Notes under the pieces: generated by a model
Told to the model about the DNA's origin: nothing
Database searches by the model: none
What the model saw: the letters and a program-made list of their open reading frames with translations, nothing else
Shown here: in pieces, positions 7,374 through 14,408 of the stretch
Layout of the letters: every line of letters begins with the position of its first letter
Numbering within the stretch: the first letter of the stretch is position 1
NCBI GenBank assembly: GCA_020051775.1
Contig: JAGVQJ010000067.1
Span: 1-44,245, forward strand
Direction of reading: 5' to 3'
Origin: Calditrichota bacterium
Lineage (GTDB): Bacteria; Electryoneota; B3-LCP
Length of the DNA: 44,245 nt
Made by a program: the position numbers and the translations under genes

Positions 7374-9383
7374 ATGCCCAAAAACAATTCCAAAGACGAA
7401 GTCATCGAACAAGAAAAATACTCTGCTGAACAGATCACGGTCTTAAAGGGTCTGGAGGCGGTGCGCAAGCGCCCGGCCATGTACATCGGCGACGTCTCTT
7501 CGCGCGGGTTGCACCACCTGGTGTACGAGGTGGTGGACAACGCCGTGGACGAAGCCATGGCCGGCCACGCCACGGAAATCGAAGTCACCCTGAAGCCGGA
7601 TGGATCCGCCGAAGTCTTCGACAACGGCCGCGGCATCCCCGTGGACATGCACAAGACCGAAGGGATTTCCGCCCTGGAAGTGGTCATGACCATGCTGCAT
7701 GCCGGCGGCAAATTCGACAAGCAGAGCTACAAGGTGTCCGGCGGTCTGCACGGCGTGGGCGTATCCGTCGTCAATGCGCTGTCCGAATGGTTGTGGGCCG
7801 AGGTCTGCCGCGACGGGAAGCTTTACCGACAGAGCTACCAGCGGGGCTTGGCCGACGCTCCGGTCAAGCAGACCGGCAAGTGCGCCCAGCGAGGCACGCG
7901 GGTGCGTTTCATGCCGGATTCCGAAGTTTTCAAGACCACGCAATTAAGTTTTGACACGGTGTGCACGCGGTTGCGCGAGCTGGCCTTCCTGAACAGCGGC
8001 CTGAAGATCACCGCCAGGGATGAGCGTCAAGAAGAACCAGTCGAGAACGTTTTCCAGTACAAGGGCGGGCTGGCAGCTTTCGTCGCTTATCTGGATGAAT
8101 CCCGTCAGGCCATCCAGCCGCAGCCGATCATCGTCAGCGGCGACAAAGACAACGTCTATGTGGACGCCGCGTTTCAATACAATGACTCCTACCAGGAAAA
8201 CATCTTCACCTACGTGAACAACATCTACACCCTGGAAGGCGGCAGCCACTTGTCCGGCTTCAAGACCGCGCTGACCCGGACGCTGAACAATTACGCCATC
8301 AAGAACAACCTGTTCAAGAATGAGAAATTCACCCTGTCAGGCGAAGACACGCGCGAGGGTTTGACGGTCGTGCTCTCCGTCAAAGTGCCCGAACCGCAAT
8401 TCGAAGGCCAGACCAAAACCCGGCTGGGCAATTCCGAGGTCAAGGGGATTGTCGAGTCGGTCATCGGCGAACGCCTGGCCGAATTCATGGAGGAGCGGCC
8501 CGGCATCGCCCGGCGCATCATCGAAAAGTGTACGTCCGCCGCACGCGCTCGCGAGGCGGCCCGTAAGGCCAAAGATCTGGTGCGGCGCCGCGGCGCGTTG
8601 GAATCGGGATCACTGCCCGGCAAGCTGGCGGATTGTTCCATCAACGAACCGGATCACTGCGAACTGTTCCTGGTAGAGGGCGATTCCGCCGGTGGATCGG
8701 CCAAGCAGGGCCGCGACCGCCGCTTCCAGGCGATCCTGCCGCTCCGGGGCAAAATCCTGAACGTCGAGAAGGCGCGCCTTGACAAGATCCTCTCCAACGA
8801 GGAGATCCACACGATCATCCAAGCCATCGGCACGGGAATTGGCGAAGAGGAAAAAGAGGAAGTCGAAGGCGCGGAAAATGGCCACGGCAACGGCAATGGC
8901 AACGGAGCGGACAGCTTCAATTTCAACCTGGACCGCTTACGGTACGGCAAGATCATCATCATGACCGATGCGGATGTGGATGGGGCGCACATTCGTACTC
9001 TGTTGCTGACGTTCTTCTTCCGCCACATGCGCAAATTGGTGGAGACGGGTCACGTCTTTATCGCGCAACCACCGCTATACCGCGTCAAGAAGGGCAAGGA
9101 AGAATATTACGTATACGACGAGCGTGAACGCGAGGACGTGATGAAGCGCATGGGGGGATCTTCGGGCGTGCAGACGCAACGCTACAAGGGTTTGGGCGAG
9201 ATGAATCCCGAGCAACTCTGGGCCACTACCATGGATCCTGAACGCCGCACCGTTATGCGCGTGGAACTGGAAGACGCCGCCATTGCCGATCACATGTTTA
9301 CGACGCTGATGGGCGATGAAGTCGAACCGCGCCGCGCTTTTATAGAACAAAACGCGCGTTACGTCAAGAATTTGGATGTGTAA
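7374..9383 (+). CDS. gyrB: DNA gyrase subunit B
   Basis: GyrB is the ATPase subunit of gyrase, which introduces negative supercoils. Seen in order: the GHKL ATP-binding domain (EVVDNAVDEAMAG, DNGRGIPVDM, GGLHGVGVSVVNALS), the transducer, the TOPRIM domain (LVEGDSAGGSAKQGRDR near residue 435; MTDADVDGAHIRTL near 530), and the C-terminal tail (QRYKGLGEMNPEQLW). The 669-residue length is near the short-form GyrB typical outside enterics. A small Gly/Asn-rich insertion (NGHGNGNGNGADS, about 501-515) interrupts the TOPRIM region. It is separated from gyrA by 5.7 kb of accessory genes. Confidence 0.97.
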   Translation: MPKNNSKDEVIEQEKYSAEQITVLKGLEAVRKRPAMYIGDVSSRGLHHLVYEVVDNAVDEAMAGHATEIEVTLKPDGSAEVFDNGRGIPVDMHKTEGISALEVVMTMLHAGGKFDKQSYKVSGGLHGVGVSVVNALSEWLWAEVCRDGKLYRQSYQRGLADAPVKQTGKCAQRGTRVRFMPDSEVFKTTQLSFDTVCTRLRELAFLNSGLKITARDERQEEPVENVFQYKGGLAAFVAYLDESRQAIQPQPIIVSGDKDNVYVDAAFQYNDSYQENIFTYVNNIYTLEGGSHLSGFKTALTRTLNNYAIKNNLFKNEKFTLSGEDTREGLTVVLSVKVPEPQFEGQTKTRLGNSEVKGIVESVIGERLAEFMEERPGIARRIIEKCTSAARAREAARKAKDLVRRRGALESGSLPGKLADCSINEPDHCELFLVEGDSAGGSAKQGRDRRFQAILPLRGKILNVEKARLDKILSNEEIHTIIQAIGTGIGEEEKEEVEGAENGHGNGNGNGADSFNFNLDRLRYGKIIIMTDADVDGAHIRTLLLTFFFRHMRKLVETGHVFIAQPPLYRVKKGKEEYYVYDEREREDVMKRMGGSSGVQTQRYKGLGEMNPEQLWATTMDPERRTVMRVELEDAAIADHMFTTLMGDEVEPRRAFIEQNARYVKNLDV

Positions 9384-9392
9384 TATCATCCC

Positions 9393-9410
9393 GTGTGATA
9401 TGAATCACAC
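9393..9410. promoter_or_regulatory. CRP/FNR-type palindrome
   Basis: A perfect inverted repeat GTGTGAT-ATGA-ATCACAC that contains TGTGA-N6-TCACA, the consensus of Crp-family regulators. It lies 10 bp after the gyrB stop and about 160 bp before the DUF3800 gene. No Crp/Fnr gene is in the window, so the regulator is unknown. It could alternatively be a weak gyrB terminator stem, but it lacks a T-run. Confidence 0.4.
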
Positions 9411-9570
9411 AAGTTTGCGTTGAATTAGTGTTGATTTTAAACGGAGGCATGCGCCCAGCAAATGAAGGGTGGTTTTACCCTTTAACCTGGATTGGGAGGA
9501 CTCCATCCTCGCATCCAAACCTACGACAAAATGAGCGGTTAGCTTAGGGCGGGAAGCCAAGATCAACGTG

Positions 9571-10356
9571 ATGGATGAGCGCATGTCTATGCTACTATTT
9601 TTGGAATCGAGCCGGTGGGATCGAGCCGGCACGGGGGAGTATTTCGCCACGTACGCCGGGACGGCTTTCGAAGAAACTTCGTATGGAGACTTCTGCCGTC
9701 GGCTTTTACGCTTGAAGGAGAAGTTCTTTAAGGTGTCCGGGGTGGCGCAGTACGAACTTCAGGGTCGGCACCTGTTGAACACTCGAGCGCTGGCCACCGG
9801 CTATCGCAAAGTTGAATTCGTGCGTGAAATGCTCAGCCTGTGCCGGATGCAGAAGGTGGTGAGCTTTGCCGCGACGCGATTATTTACAGCTGCGGAGCAG
9901 AATCAGTTCGCAGGCCAAGGGCATATACCGATGGCGGGTGGGGCTATTTCCCAAAACGACCAGTTCGGTTCGCAATCGGTGTCCGTTCTGTTGGCTTGGC
10001 TGGTGGAACGCGCCAACTGTTTCATGTTGGAGATTCACCCCGGCGACCAGGCCAAGCTGATATTCAAGACGCAGGATGCGAAGCAGGATTTTCTGCTTTG
10101 TTCAGGCGTCATGAATTTTTTCTATCGCACACCGTTTGGAGGAGGTTTTCACGGCATCCTGGGATCGCCTCTGCTGATGCCCACACCCTTGTCGCCGGGT
10201 TTGCAAGTGGCGGACATTTTCGCCTACGTGGTGAATCAGCACTATGCCGGACGCCGCGACCTTAACGACCTGTTCGCCGAAATCGAGGAGATGCAGTACG
10301 TTTCCAGCATCGAACGCGATGAGTTTCAATTGCGGGGGATGAATTTGCTGGAATGA
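9571..10356 (+). CDS. DUF3800-family protein
   Basis: DUF3800 proteins have an RNase-H-like fold and are frequent in defence and mobile regions; their activity is largely uncharacterised. This 261-residue protein begins with a strand at the expected place (SMLLFLESSRW), has the middle YELQGRHLL and VVSFAATRLF segments, and ends with LQVADIFAYVVNQHY, matching the family's C-terminal Q-x-A-D-x-x-A motif. The usual N-terminal F-x-D-E-S is here FLESS, so the first catalytic-type Asp seems lost. The start is uncertain: GTG 9568, ATG 9571 and ATG 9583 are all in frame, and the last would place the first strand right at the N terminus. Confidence 0.6.
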   Translation: MDERMSMLLFLESSRWDRAGTGEYFATYAGTAFEETSYGDFCRRLLRLKEKFFKVSGVAQYELQGRHLLNTRALATGYRKVEFVREMLSLCRMQKVVSFAATRLFTAAEQNQFAGQGHIPMAGGAISQNDQFGSQSVSVLLAWLVERANCFMLEIHPGDQAKLIFKTQDAKQDFLLCSGVMNFFYRTPFGGGFHGILGSPLLMPTPLSPGLQVADIFAYVVNQHYAGRRDLNDLFAEIEEMQYVSSIERDEFQLRGMNLLE

Positions 10357-10386
10357 GGCCGGGTTGTCGAACTTGCCTTGGGAGGG

Positions 10387-10425
10387 AGGCGCTGTTCGCT
10401 CGGTGTGGGAGGCGGAGCAGCGCCT
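10387..10425. repeat. Inverted repeat AGGCGCTG/CAGCGCCT with long loop
   Basis: Perfect 8-bp arms (10387-10394 and 10418-10425) enclose a 23-bp loop. It is followed at about 10440-10480 by a stretch I would expect to be a dispersed repeat, judging by its G/C-rich, non-coding composition. It lies on the path of the minus-strand promoter at 10509-10537. Confidence 0.45.
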
Positions 10426-10508
10426 TCGTGCGTCATAAAAACGGGGTAGCGGTCCGCCTTGCGACAGATTAGCGCGACCGATCAGGCCGTGCCCGCAACC
10501 CCGAGTAC

Positions 10509-10537
10509 AATATAAGCAAAAAAAAGGGGATTGTCAA
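10509..10537 (-). promoter_or_regulatory. Strong sigma70-type promoter on minus strand
   Basis: Read on the minus strand: TTGACA (10532-10537), 17-bp spacer, TATATT (10509-10514), followed by GT. The same hexamers and spacing occur at 35521-35549, also minus strand. No minus-strand gene lies downstream; a transcript would run through the palindromic 10380-10480 region and antisense into the DUF3800 gene. Confidence 0.6.
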
Positions 10538-10547
10538 GAGGCTTGCA

Positions 10548-10826
10548 GTGGCGGACAAGGAAATAGACAGTCTGGATTTGATTCCCAAAGATACGACACT
10601 GGAGGCTTATCGCTTCCTGATTCAAGTCTGGAGACGACTCGGACCCGAAGGACGTCTTCGCGTTTCCTTTGAAGCCAGCAACAGATTGCACGAGTTGTCC
10701 GCTGCTGGTGTTCGAAGGCGACATCCCAGCTACTCGGATGATCAAATGCAATTGGCGGTCACCAAACTGATGCTTGGCGAGGAAGTCTTCAGGAAGCTCC
10801 TGCCAGACATGGAGATAGAAGTGTGA
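10548..10826 (+). CDS. Conserved small protein coupled to a nucleotidyltransferase
   Basis: A 92-residue, mostly helical protein. I do not recognise a named family, but the pattern LEAYRFLIQVWRRLGPEGR, then VSFEASNRLHELSAAGVRRRHP and MLGEEVFRKLLP looks like a conserved small protein seen beside AbiEii-like nucleotidyltransferases. It starts with GTG at 10548 (AGAGG at about 10538-10542) and overlaps the nucleotidyltransferase gene by 4 bp (GTGA), so the two are translationally coupled. By analogy with AbiE and MntA/HepT this may be a two-component toxin-antitoxin or abortive-infection module; that is inference. Confidence 0.6.
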   Translation: MADKEIDSLDLIPKDTTLEAYRFLIQVWRRLGPEGRLRVSFEASNRLHELSAAGVRRRHPSYSDDQMQLAVTKLMLGEEVFRKLLPDMEIEV

Positions 10827-11401
10827 ATGATTTTCAGGCATTTCTAACTCGAATCATTACCGCCCTTGAGAAAGCTGGTATTCCTTATCTGATTACAGGC
10901 TCCGTCGGCAGCAGTCTATATGGTGAACCTCGCGCAACACGAGATATTGATTTTATCATTGCGCCAACCGAGGTACAGTTAAAGAACTTTATCTCAGAGG
11001 TGGAAACGGATTACTACGCCAATCTGGATTCGGCTCTGGAGGCATTTCGAAATCGCTCCATGTTTAATGTGATCGAAGGAGCCACCGGATGGAAAGCTGA
11101 TTTGATCCTGGTGAAAAATTCCCCCTATGAAAAAGAGAAGTTCAAGCGCCGCCTTATAAACGTCTATCAGGATGTTTCCATCGTCGTGGCCACACCCGAA
11201 GACATGATTCTGAGCAAATTGGTGTGGGCCAGAGCGAGTATGTCTGAAATGCAATTGCGAGATGTATTAGGAATAGTCGTTACTCAGAAAGAACGGTTGG
11301 ATCGAGCCTACCTAACTCGATGGGCCAAATCGTTGGGAGTGAATGATACATTAGAGAAGATCCTGGTGGAAGCGCAAAAGGTGTGGGGAGAAATAGGATA
11401 G
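10823..11401 (+). CDS. AbiEii/DUF6036-like nucleotidyltransferase
   Basis: The 192-residue protein has a polymerase-beta-type nucleotidyltransferase fold: ITGSVGSSLYGEPRATRDID supplies the G-S motif (about residues 26-27), the conserved R-x-T-R and the metal-binding D41-x-D43; a third acidic residue is in GWKADLIL (Asp about 94). The ATPEDMILSKLVWAR segment is typical of AbiEii/DUF6036 proteins. Such enzymes can modify tRNA or proteins and act as toxins or antitoxins. It starts at GTG 10823, overlapping the upstream small gene. The next gene (DUF433) begins 38 bp after its stop. Confidence 0.75.
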   Translation: MNDFQAFLTRIITALEKAGIPYLITGSVGSSLYGEPRATRDIDFIIAPTEVQLKNFISEVETDYYANLDSALEAFRNRSMFNVIEGATGWKADLILVKNSPYEKEKFKRRLINVYQDVSIVVATPEDMILSKLVWARASMSEMQLRDVLGIVVTQKERLDRAYLTRWAKSLGVNDTLEKILVEAQKVWGEIG

Positions 11402-11439
11402 GCAGAAGCATAAGATATCCCATAACCGAAGGAATAGAG

Positions 11440-11652
11440 ATGCTGAAAAATTGGACTCGAATAATCTGTGATCCCAAAATGATGGACGGCAAACCCTTCA
11501 TCCGCGGTTCGAGCATCACGGTGGGGACGATTGTGGATTTGGCTTCCACGGGGACTACCACCGCGGACATCATCAAAATCCATCCGGATTTGGAAACAGA
11601 AGACGTCAAGGAAGCATTGTGGTCTGCGGGTAGGCAGGAAGTCAAACCCTGA
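11440..11652 (+). CDS. DUF433 protein, antitoxin-like
   Basis: A 70-residue protein with the DUF433 pattern: IICDPKMMDGKPFIRGSSIT then VGTIVDLASTGTTTADIIKI and DLETEDVKEALWSAG. The family has a winged or homeodomain-like helical fold and is often the antitoxin for a DUF5615 (PIN-like) toxin. The toxin gene is absent; a hairpin and then the MntA/HepT module follow. ATG 11440 with AAGGAA at 11429-11434 is the best start; an earlier in-frame start inside the previous gene has no support. Confidence 0.8.
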   Translation: MLKNWTRIICDPKMMDGKPFIRGSSITVGTIVDLASTGTTTADIIKIHPDLETEDVKEALWSAGRQEVKP

Positions 11653-11671
11653 CGGCTTGATTAAACTGCGC

Positions 11672-11694
11672 AGGCCGGATCAAATCGGCCTTTT
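11672..11694 (+). terminator. Short intrinsic terminator candidate
   Basis: A 6-bp stem AGGCCG / CGGCCT around an 8-bp loop, followed by TTT. It is 19 bp after the DUF433 stop and before mntA, so it would end the upstream operon. The T-run is short. Confidence 0.5.
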
Positions 11695-11746
11695 CAAGCA
11701 GTTCAAAAGGTCGCCTTGAAAGAGGTGAAACTCAGGCCATTCTCTA

Positions 11747-12037
11747 ATGAAAAAGCGAACGGAAATAGAGACGATTCTTCGGCAGCTCAAACCCGAGCTG
11801 GCGGAAAAATACCATGTCAAGGAGATCGGCATCTTCGGATCGTATGCGCGAGGAGAAGAACGGGAGGGGAGCGATGTGGATATATTGGTGACGCTTTCCG
11901 AACCGATTGGGTGGGAAATCGTGGATTTGAAAGATTTGTTGGAGGACAATCTGGGATTGCGCGTGGATTTGGCCACAATGGGAGCTATTCGACCCAAAAT
12001 GCGAACTGAAATATTAAAGGAGGTCGTTTACGCATGA
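11747..12037 (+). CDS. mntA: MntA-type nucleotidyltransferase antitoxin (copy 1)
   Basis: MntA proteins AMPylate (polyadenylylate) a tyrosine of the HEPN toxin HepT to neutralise it. The 96-residue protein has the minimal nucleotidyltransferase signature IGIFGSYARGEEREGSDVDI: Gly31-Ser32, then Asp43-x-Asp45, with the third acidic residue Asp74 in LRVDLAT. It overlaps hepT by 4 bp (ATGA) and precedes it, the standard order. This copy is only loosely similar to the second MntA at 14409 (a different N terminus and linker), so the two modules are probably not a recent duplication. Confidence 0.9.
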   Translation: MKKRTEIETILRQLKPELAEKYHVKEIGIFGSYARGEEREGSDVDILVTLSEPIGWEIVDLKDLLEDNLGLRVDLATMGAIRPKMRTEILKEVVYA

Positions 12038-12381
12038 CCAAGCGATCGGTTAAACTCTACGTGGAAGATATTCTGGTTTCGATGGAGAAGATCGAACGTT
12101 ATGTAGCCGAGAAAGGTTTTAAGCAATTAACCCAAGATGAATTACTCGTAGATGCAGTCGTCCGAAATCTGGAAATTATCGGCGAGGCATCGCGAAATGT
12201 CCCGGATGAAATCCGTTTGCAATGGCCGGAAATCCCTTGGCATCGCATGGCAGGTTTGAGGAATGTCATCATTCATCAGTATTTCGATGTGGATTTAGAA
12301 GCATTGTGGAAAGTAGTCAGCGAAAATCTACCGGAAACCAAATTGAAGATTGAAGAGATGCTGGCGAAATTTATTGAATGA
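12034..12381 (+). CDS. hepT: HepT-type HEPN RNase toxin (DUF86, copy 1)
   Basis: HepT is a HEPN ribonuclease toxin counteracted by MntA. The 115-residue helical protein carries the full RX4HXY motif in GLRNVIIHQYFDVD (Arg76, His81, Tyr83): Arg and His cleave RNA, and Tyr is the residue that MntA modifies. EIIGEASRNVP is the other conserved block. All key residues are intact, so an active toxin is expected. It is translationally coupled to mntA. Confidence 0.92.
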   Translation: MTKRSVKLYVEDILVSMEKIERYVAEKGFKQLTQDELLVDAVVRNLEIIGEASRNVPDEIRLQWPEIPWHRMAGLRNVIIHQYFDVDLEALWKVVSENLPETKLKIEEMLAKFIE

Positions 12382-12417
12382 TAAGTGGCTCGACGGCGCG
12401 GGTGCGGAGAAATAACT

Positions 12418-12630
12418 GTGCATCGATTTTTGGTTATAATAGAAAAAGCTGACGGAAATTATTCGGCCTATTCGCCGGATCTGCCGGGTTGTGTAGCTAC
12501 CGGCAAGAGCCGCCCGGCAGCCGAACGCGCCATGCACAAAGCGATCCAGATGCACCTGCACGGATTAAAAGAATACGGATTGCCTATCCCGCAGTCGCAG
12601 ACGACAGCGGAGGTTATGGCGGTGGGGTGA
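12418..12630 (+). CDS. HicB-family antitoxin (solo)
   Basis: A 70-residue protein of the partial-RNase-H HicB fold: FLVIIEKADGNYSAYSPDLP, GCVATGKSR, then AMHKAIQMHLHGLKEYGLPI. The C-terminal DNA-binding domain of full HicB is missing, as in many solo family members. I take GTG 12418 as the start because GGAGA lies 7 bp upstream; the longer frame from 12385 adds unconserved residues. No HicA toxin is adjacent. It is 36 bp after hepT copy 1 and before the SLATT/CD-NTase operon. Confidence 0.8.
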   Translation: MHRFLVIIEKADGNYSAYSPDLPGCVATGKSRPAAERAMHKAIQMHLHGLKEYGLPIPQSQTTAEVMAVG

Positions 12631-12645
12631 GGTGGAGTGGGTGTG

Positions 12646-12673
12646 ACCATTTTGCGCATTTCCGCAAAATGGT
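12646..12673. repeat. Perfect 11-bp inverted repeat
   Basis: ACCATTTTGCG (12646-12656) and CGCAAAATGGT (12663-12673) enclose a 6-nt loop. The stem is perfect but has no T-run. It sits between HicB and the SLATT operon and may be a transcription terminator, an operator or a dispersed palindrome. Confidence 0.6.
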
Positions 12674-12740
12674 GGAGGTGAAACCGCAGCGGAGGGGTGT
12701 GGGGCGCACAGGCGAGGGTATTGGAGTTAGGATATTAACT

Positions 12741-12762
12741 CACAGCAGAGCTGTGGGGCACC
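12741..12762. repeat. CACAG/CTGTG hairpin repeat, copy 1
   Basis: CACAG, a short spacer, then AGCTGTGGGGCACC. The same element with a 1-bp shorter spacer is at 34808-34828. Two copies 22 kb apart in intergenic positions suggest a dispersed repeat family. Confidence 0.55.
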
Positions 12763-12776
12763 AGGCGGAGTAGACG

Positions 12777-13319
12777 ATGAATGAAGTTAAGGAAATCCAA
12801 ACTCTTATCGCTGTGAAAAAATTACGCGTAGATTCTTTATTTGGAAAGAGAAAACACTACGCTGCCTCAAATCGAAAAAGTAAATATCACAATCGGCTTG
12901 GAATATCGGCTATAGTGCTCAATATCTTTGTCGGCTCTATTTTATTTGGGTATTTATGCGAGGCAATTCCAAATACATTTAAATGGGTTGGTGCGATAAT
13001 GGCTCTGGGATCTGCGACATTGGCGGCAATTCAAACTTTTTTTAACTTCGATAAAATGGTGGAAGGACATAGTAGAATTGCCTCCAGTTATTTGGAAATT
13101 GCTAAAGAGTGTATCAGAGTAATAGGATATTACGAGGATAATATAATTGACAAAGTAATTTTAAAAGACGAACTAGAGAAACTTGCTTTAAAATATAATA
13201 AAGCAGTTGCGGATGCAGTAGCTTTCCCAACTGAAAATAGGGATTACATAAGGGCAAAAGAAAATTTTGCGCAAGAAGAAGGTTATACAGACGCGGAGCT
13301 AAAAATTGGAGGAGTTTAA
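12777..13319 (+). CDS. SLATT-type two-transmembrane effector
   Basis: The 180-residue protein has a charged N-terminal helix, two close transmembrane helices (GISAIVLNIFVGSILFGYLC, about 42-61; WVGAIMALGSATLAAIQTFF, about 70-89) and a cytoplasmic C-terminal helical region with ASSYLEIAKECIRVIGYYED. This is the layout of SLATT domains, predicted pore-forming effectors that accompany cyclic-nucleotide synthases (SMODS/CD-NTases). The cell-killing role by membrane disruption is known or predicted for the class. It is followed immediately by a CD-NTase gene with a GGAGGAG ribosome-binding site inside its 3' end. Markedly AT-rich compared with gyrB and gyrA. Confidence 0.78.
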   Translation: MNEVKEIQTLIAVKKLRVDSLFGKRKHYAASNRKSKYHNRLGISAIVLNIFVGSILFGYLCEAIPNTFKWVGAIMALGSATLAAIQTFFNFDKMVEGHSRIASSYLEIAKECIRVIGYYEDNIIDKVILKDELEKLALKYNKAVADAVAFPTENRDYIRAKENFAQEEGYTDAELKIGGV

Positions 13320-14300
13320 ATGGAATTAGTATGTAACGCGCTAAGCACTTACATTGATCAAGAGATAAGATTGACGAAAACAGACATTTCCAGCGCCGTT
13401 AATAGTAGGGAATGGTTTTTAGCTAGAATCAAATCAGTTATTGCACAACGAAAAGACGAACCTGTCTTGTACGCCGCCGAACCATTTGTATTTTATGGCA
13501 GCTATATCAAAGGAACAAAAGTAAAGCAAGTCGATGAATTGGATATTTTAGTAGTTATAGATTCTAACCAAGGGCAGTTTACAAAGGGTGAGAATTTAAT
13601 CGGCAGTGGAATTGGAAAAGCAGATCCAAACCCGAAATATAATAATAAATACTATAAAGAAGATAATTCTGGAATAAGCCCAAATAAATTATTAAATTGG
13701 CTAAAAGGGGTAACTGAAGAAGTCATGGATCCTTACGGAGGACAAGCCCCAATAAGAAATTGTCAGGCTATAACTGCTCTTATTTCATCAAAGGATCTTC
13801 AAATCGACTTAGTTCCTGCTGGTATATTCTTACGACCAGATGATAGAGAAATATTCTATAATATCCCAAAAGGTAATCGCAATAATGGTTGGATTGAAAC
13901 TGCACCTAAATCGGATATAAATCGGCTAGTAGAAGTTTCTCAATATAAAAACAATTTTAAAAATATTATAAAAGTTATTAAAAATATTAAGGACAAATAC
14001 AATTTTCTCGTTAGTTCATTTGCTTTAGAAAGTGCTGTAGTGGATTATGGAGAGACCCATTATTGGTATAACAATTTGCATTGGGATCTTCAAGAGACTT
14101 TAAGATATTTAAGTGGAGTATTTAAAAACGGTCGAGTAAATGATCCATTAAGTGGTTCAAACCTATTAGATGGAGTTGAGAACCTAACTTGGTACGCTGA
14201 TAGACTCGAGAATATCTTAAGTGCATTTGACAATTGCTTAAGCCAAACTGATCAAAATAAGGTATATAACGATCTAAAAAATATTTTAAATAATGTTTGA
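13320..14300 (+). CDS. CD-NTase / cGAS-like nucleotidyltransferase (CBASS signal synthase)
   Basis: The 326-residue enzyme probably makes a cyclic oligonucleotide that activates the adjacent SLATT protein. Active-site features: FYGSYIKGTKVKQVDELDIL gives Gly60-Ser61 and the metal pair Glu73-x-Asp75 (with Asp72 just before), and LQIDLVPAG gives the third acid, Asp163. The E-L-D form, the K-V-K spacing and the DLVPA strand recall cGAS/Mab21-type enzymes. The C-terminal helical half (about 215-326) is divergent. The ATG at 13320 directly follows the SLATT stop, with GGAGGAG at 13308-13314. No cap2/cap3 regulators are present, consistent with a minimal (type I) CBASS. The product nucleotide cannot be predicted. 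Confidence 0.8.
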   Translation: MELVCNALSTYIDQEIRLTKTDISSAVNSREWFLARIKSVIAQRKDEPVLYAAEPFVFYGSYIKGTKVKQVDELDILVVIDSNQGQFTKGENLIGSGIGKADPNPKYNNKYYKEDNSGISPNKLLNWLKGVTEEVMDPYGGQAPIRNCQAITALISSKDLQIDLVPAGIFLRPDDREIFYNIPKGNRNNGWIETAPKSDINRLVEVSQYKNNFKNIIKVIKNIKDKYNFLVSSFALESAVVDYGETHYWYNNLHWDLQETLRYLSGVFKNGRVNDPLSGSNLLDGVENLTWYADRLENILSAFDNCLSQTDQNKVYNDLKNILNNV

Positions 14301-14328
14301 ATGCAGTCGAATATCCTATTTCTAGGGC

Positions 14329-14385
14329 GTCATGGACCATTCCATGACACCGCCGGAACCAGTGGCACGGTATGGACCGTGCCAC
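14329..14385. terminator. Twin perfect hairpins after the CD-NTase gene
   Basis: Hairpin 1 has arms GTCATGGA/TCCATGAC (14329-14348, 4-nt loop); hairpin 2 has arms GTGGCACGGT/ACCGTGCCAC (14362-14385, 4-nt loop). Both are perfect. They lie between the CBASS-like operon and the second mntA. They could end transcription or be dispersed palindromes; no clear T-run follows. Confidence 0.6.
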
Positions 14386-14408
14386 CCCAGAGAATGGCAT
14401 AATGTATT

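Noticed and set aside
9465-9482. Hairpin AAGGGT/ACCCTT after gyrB as a terminator
   Set aside because: Short stem and no T-run; probably incidental.
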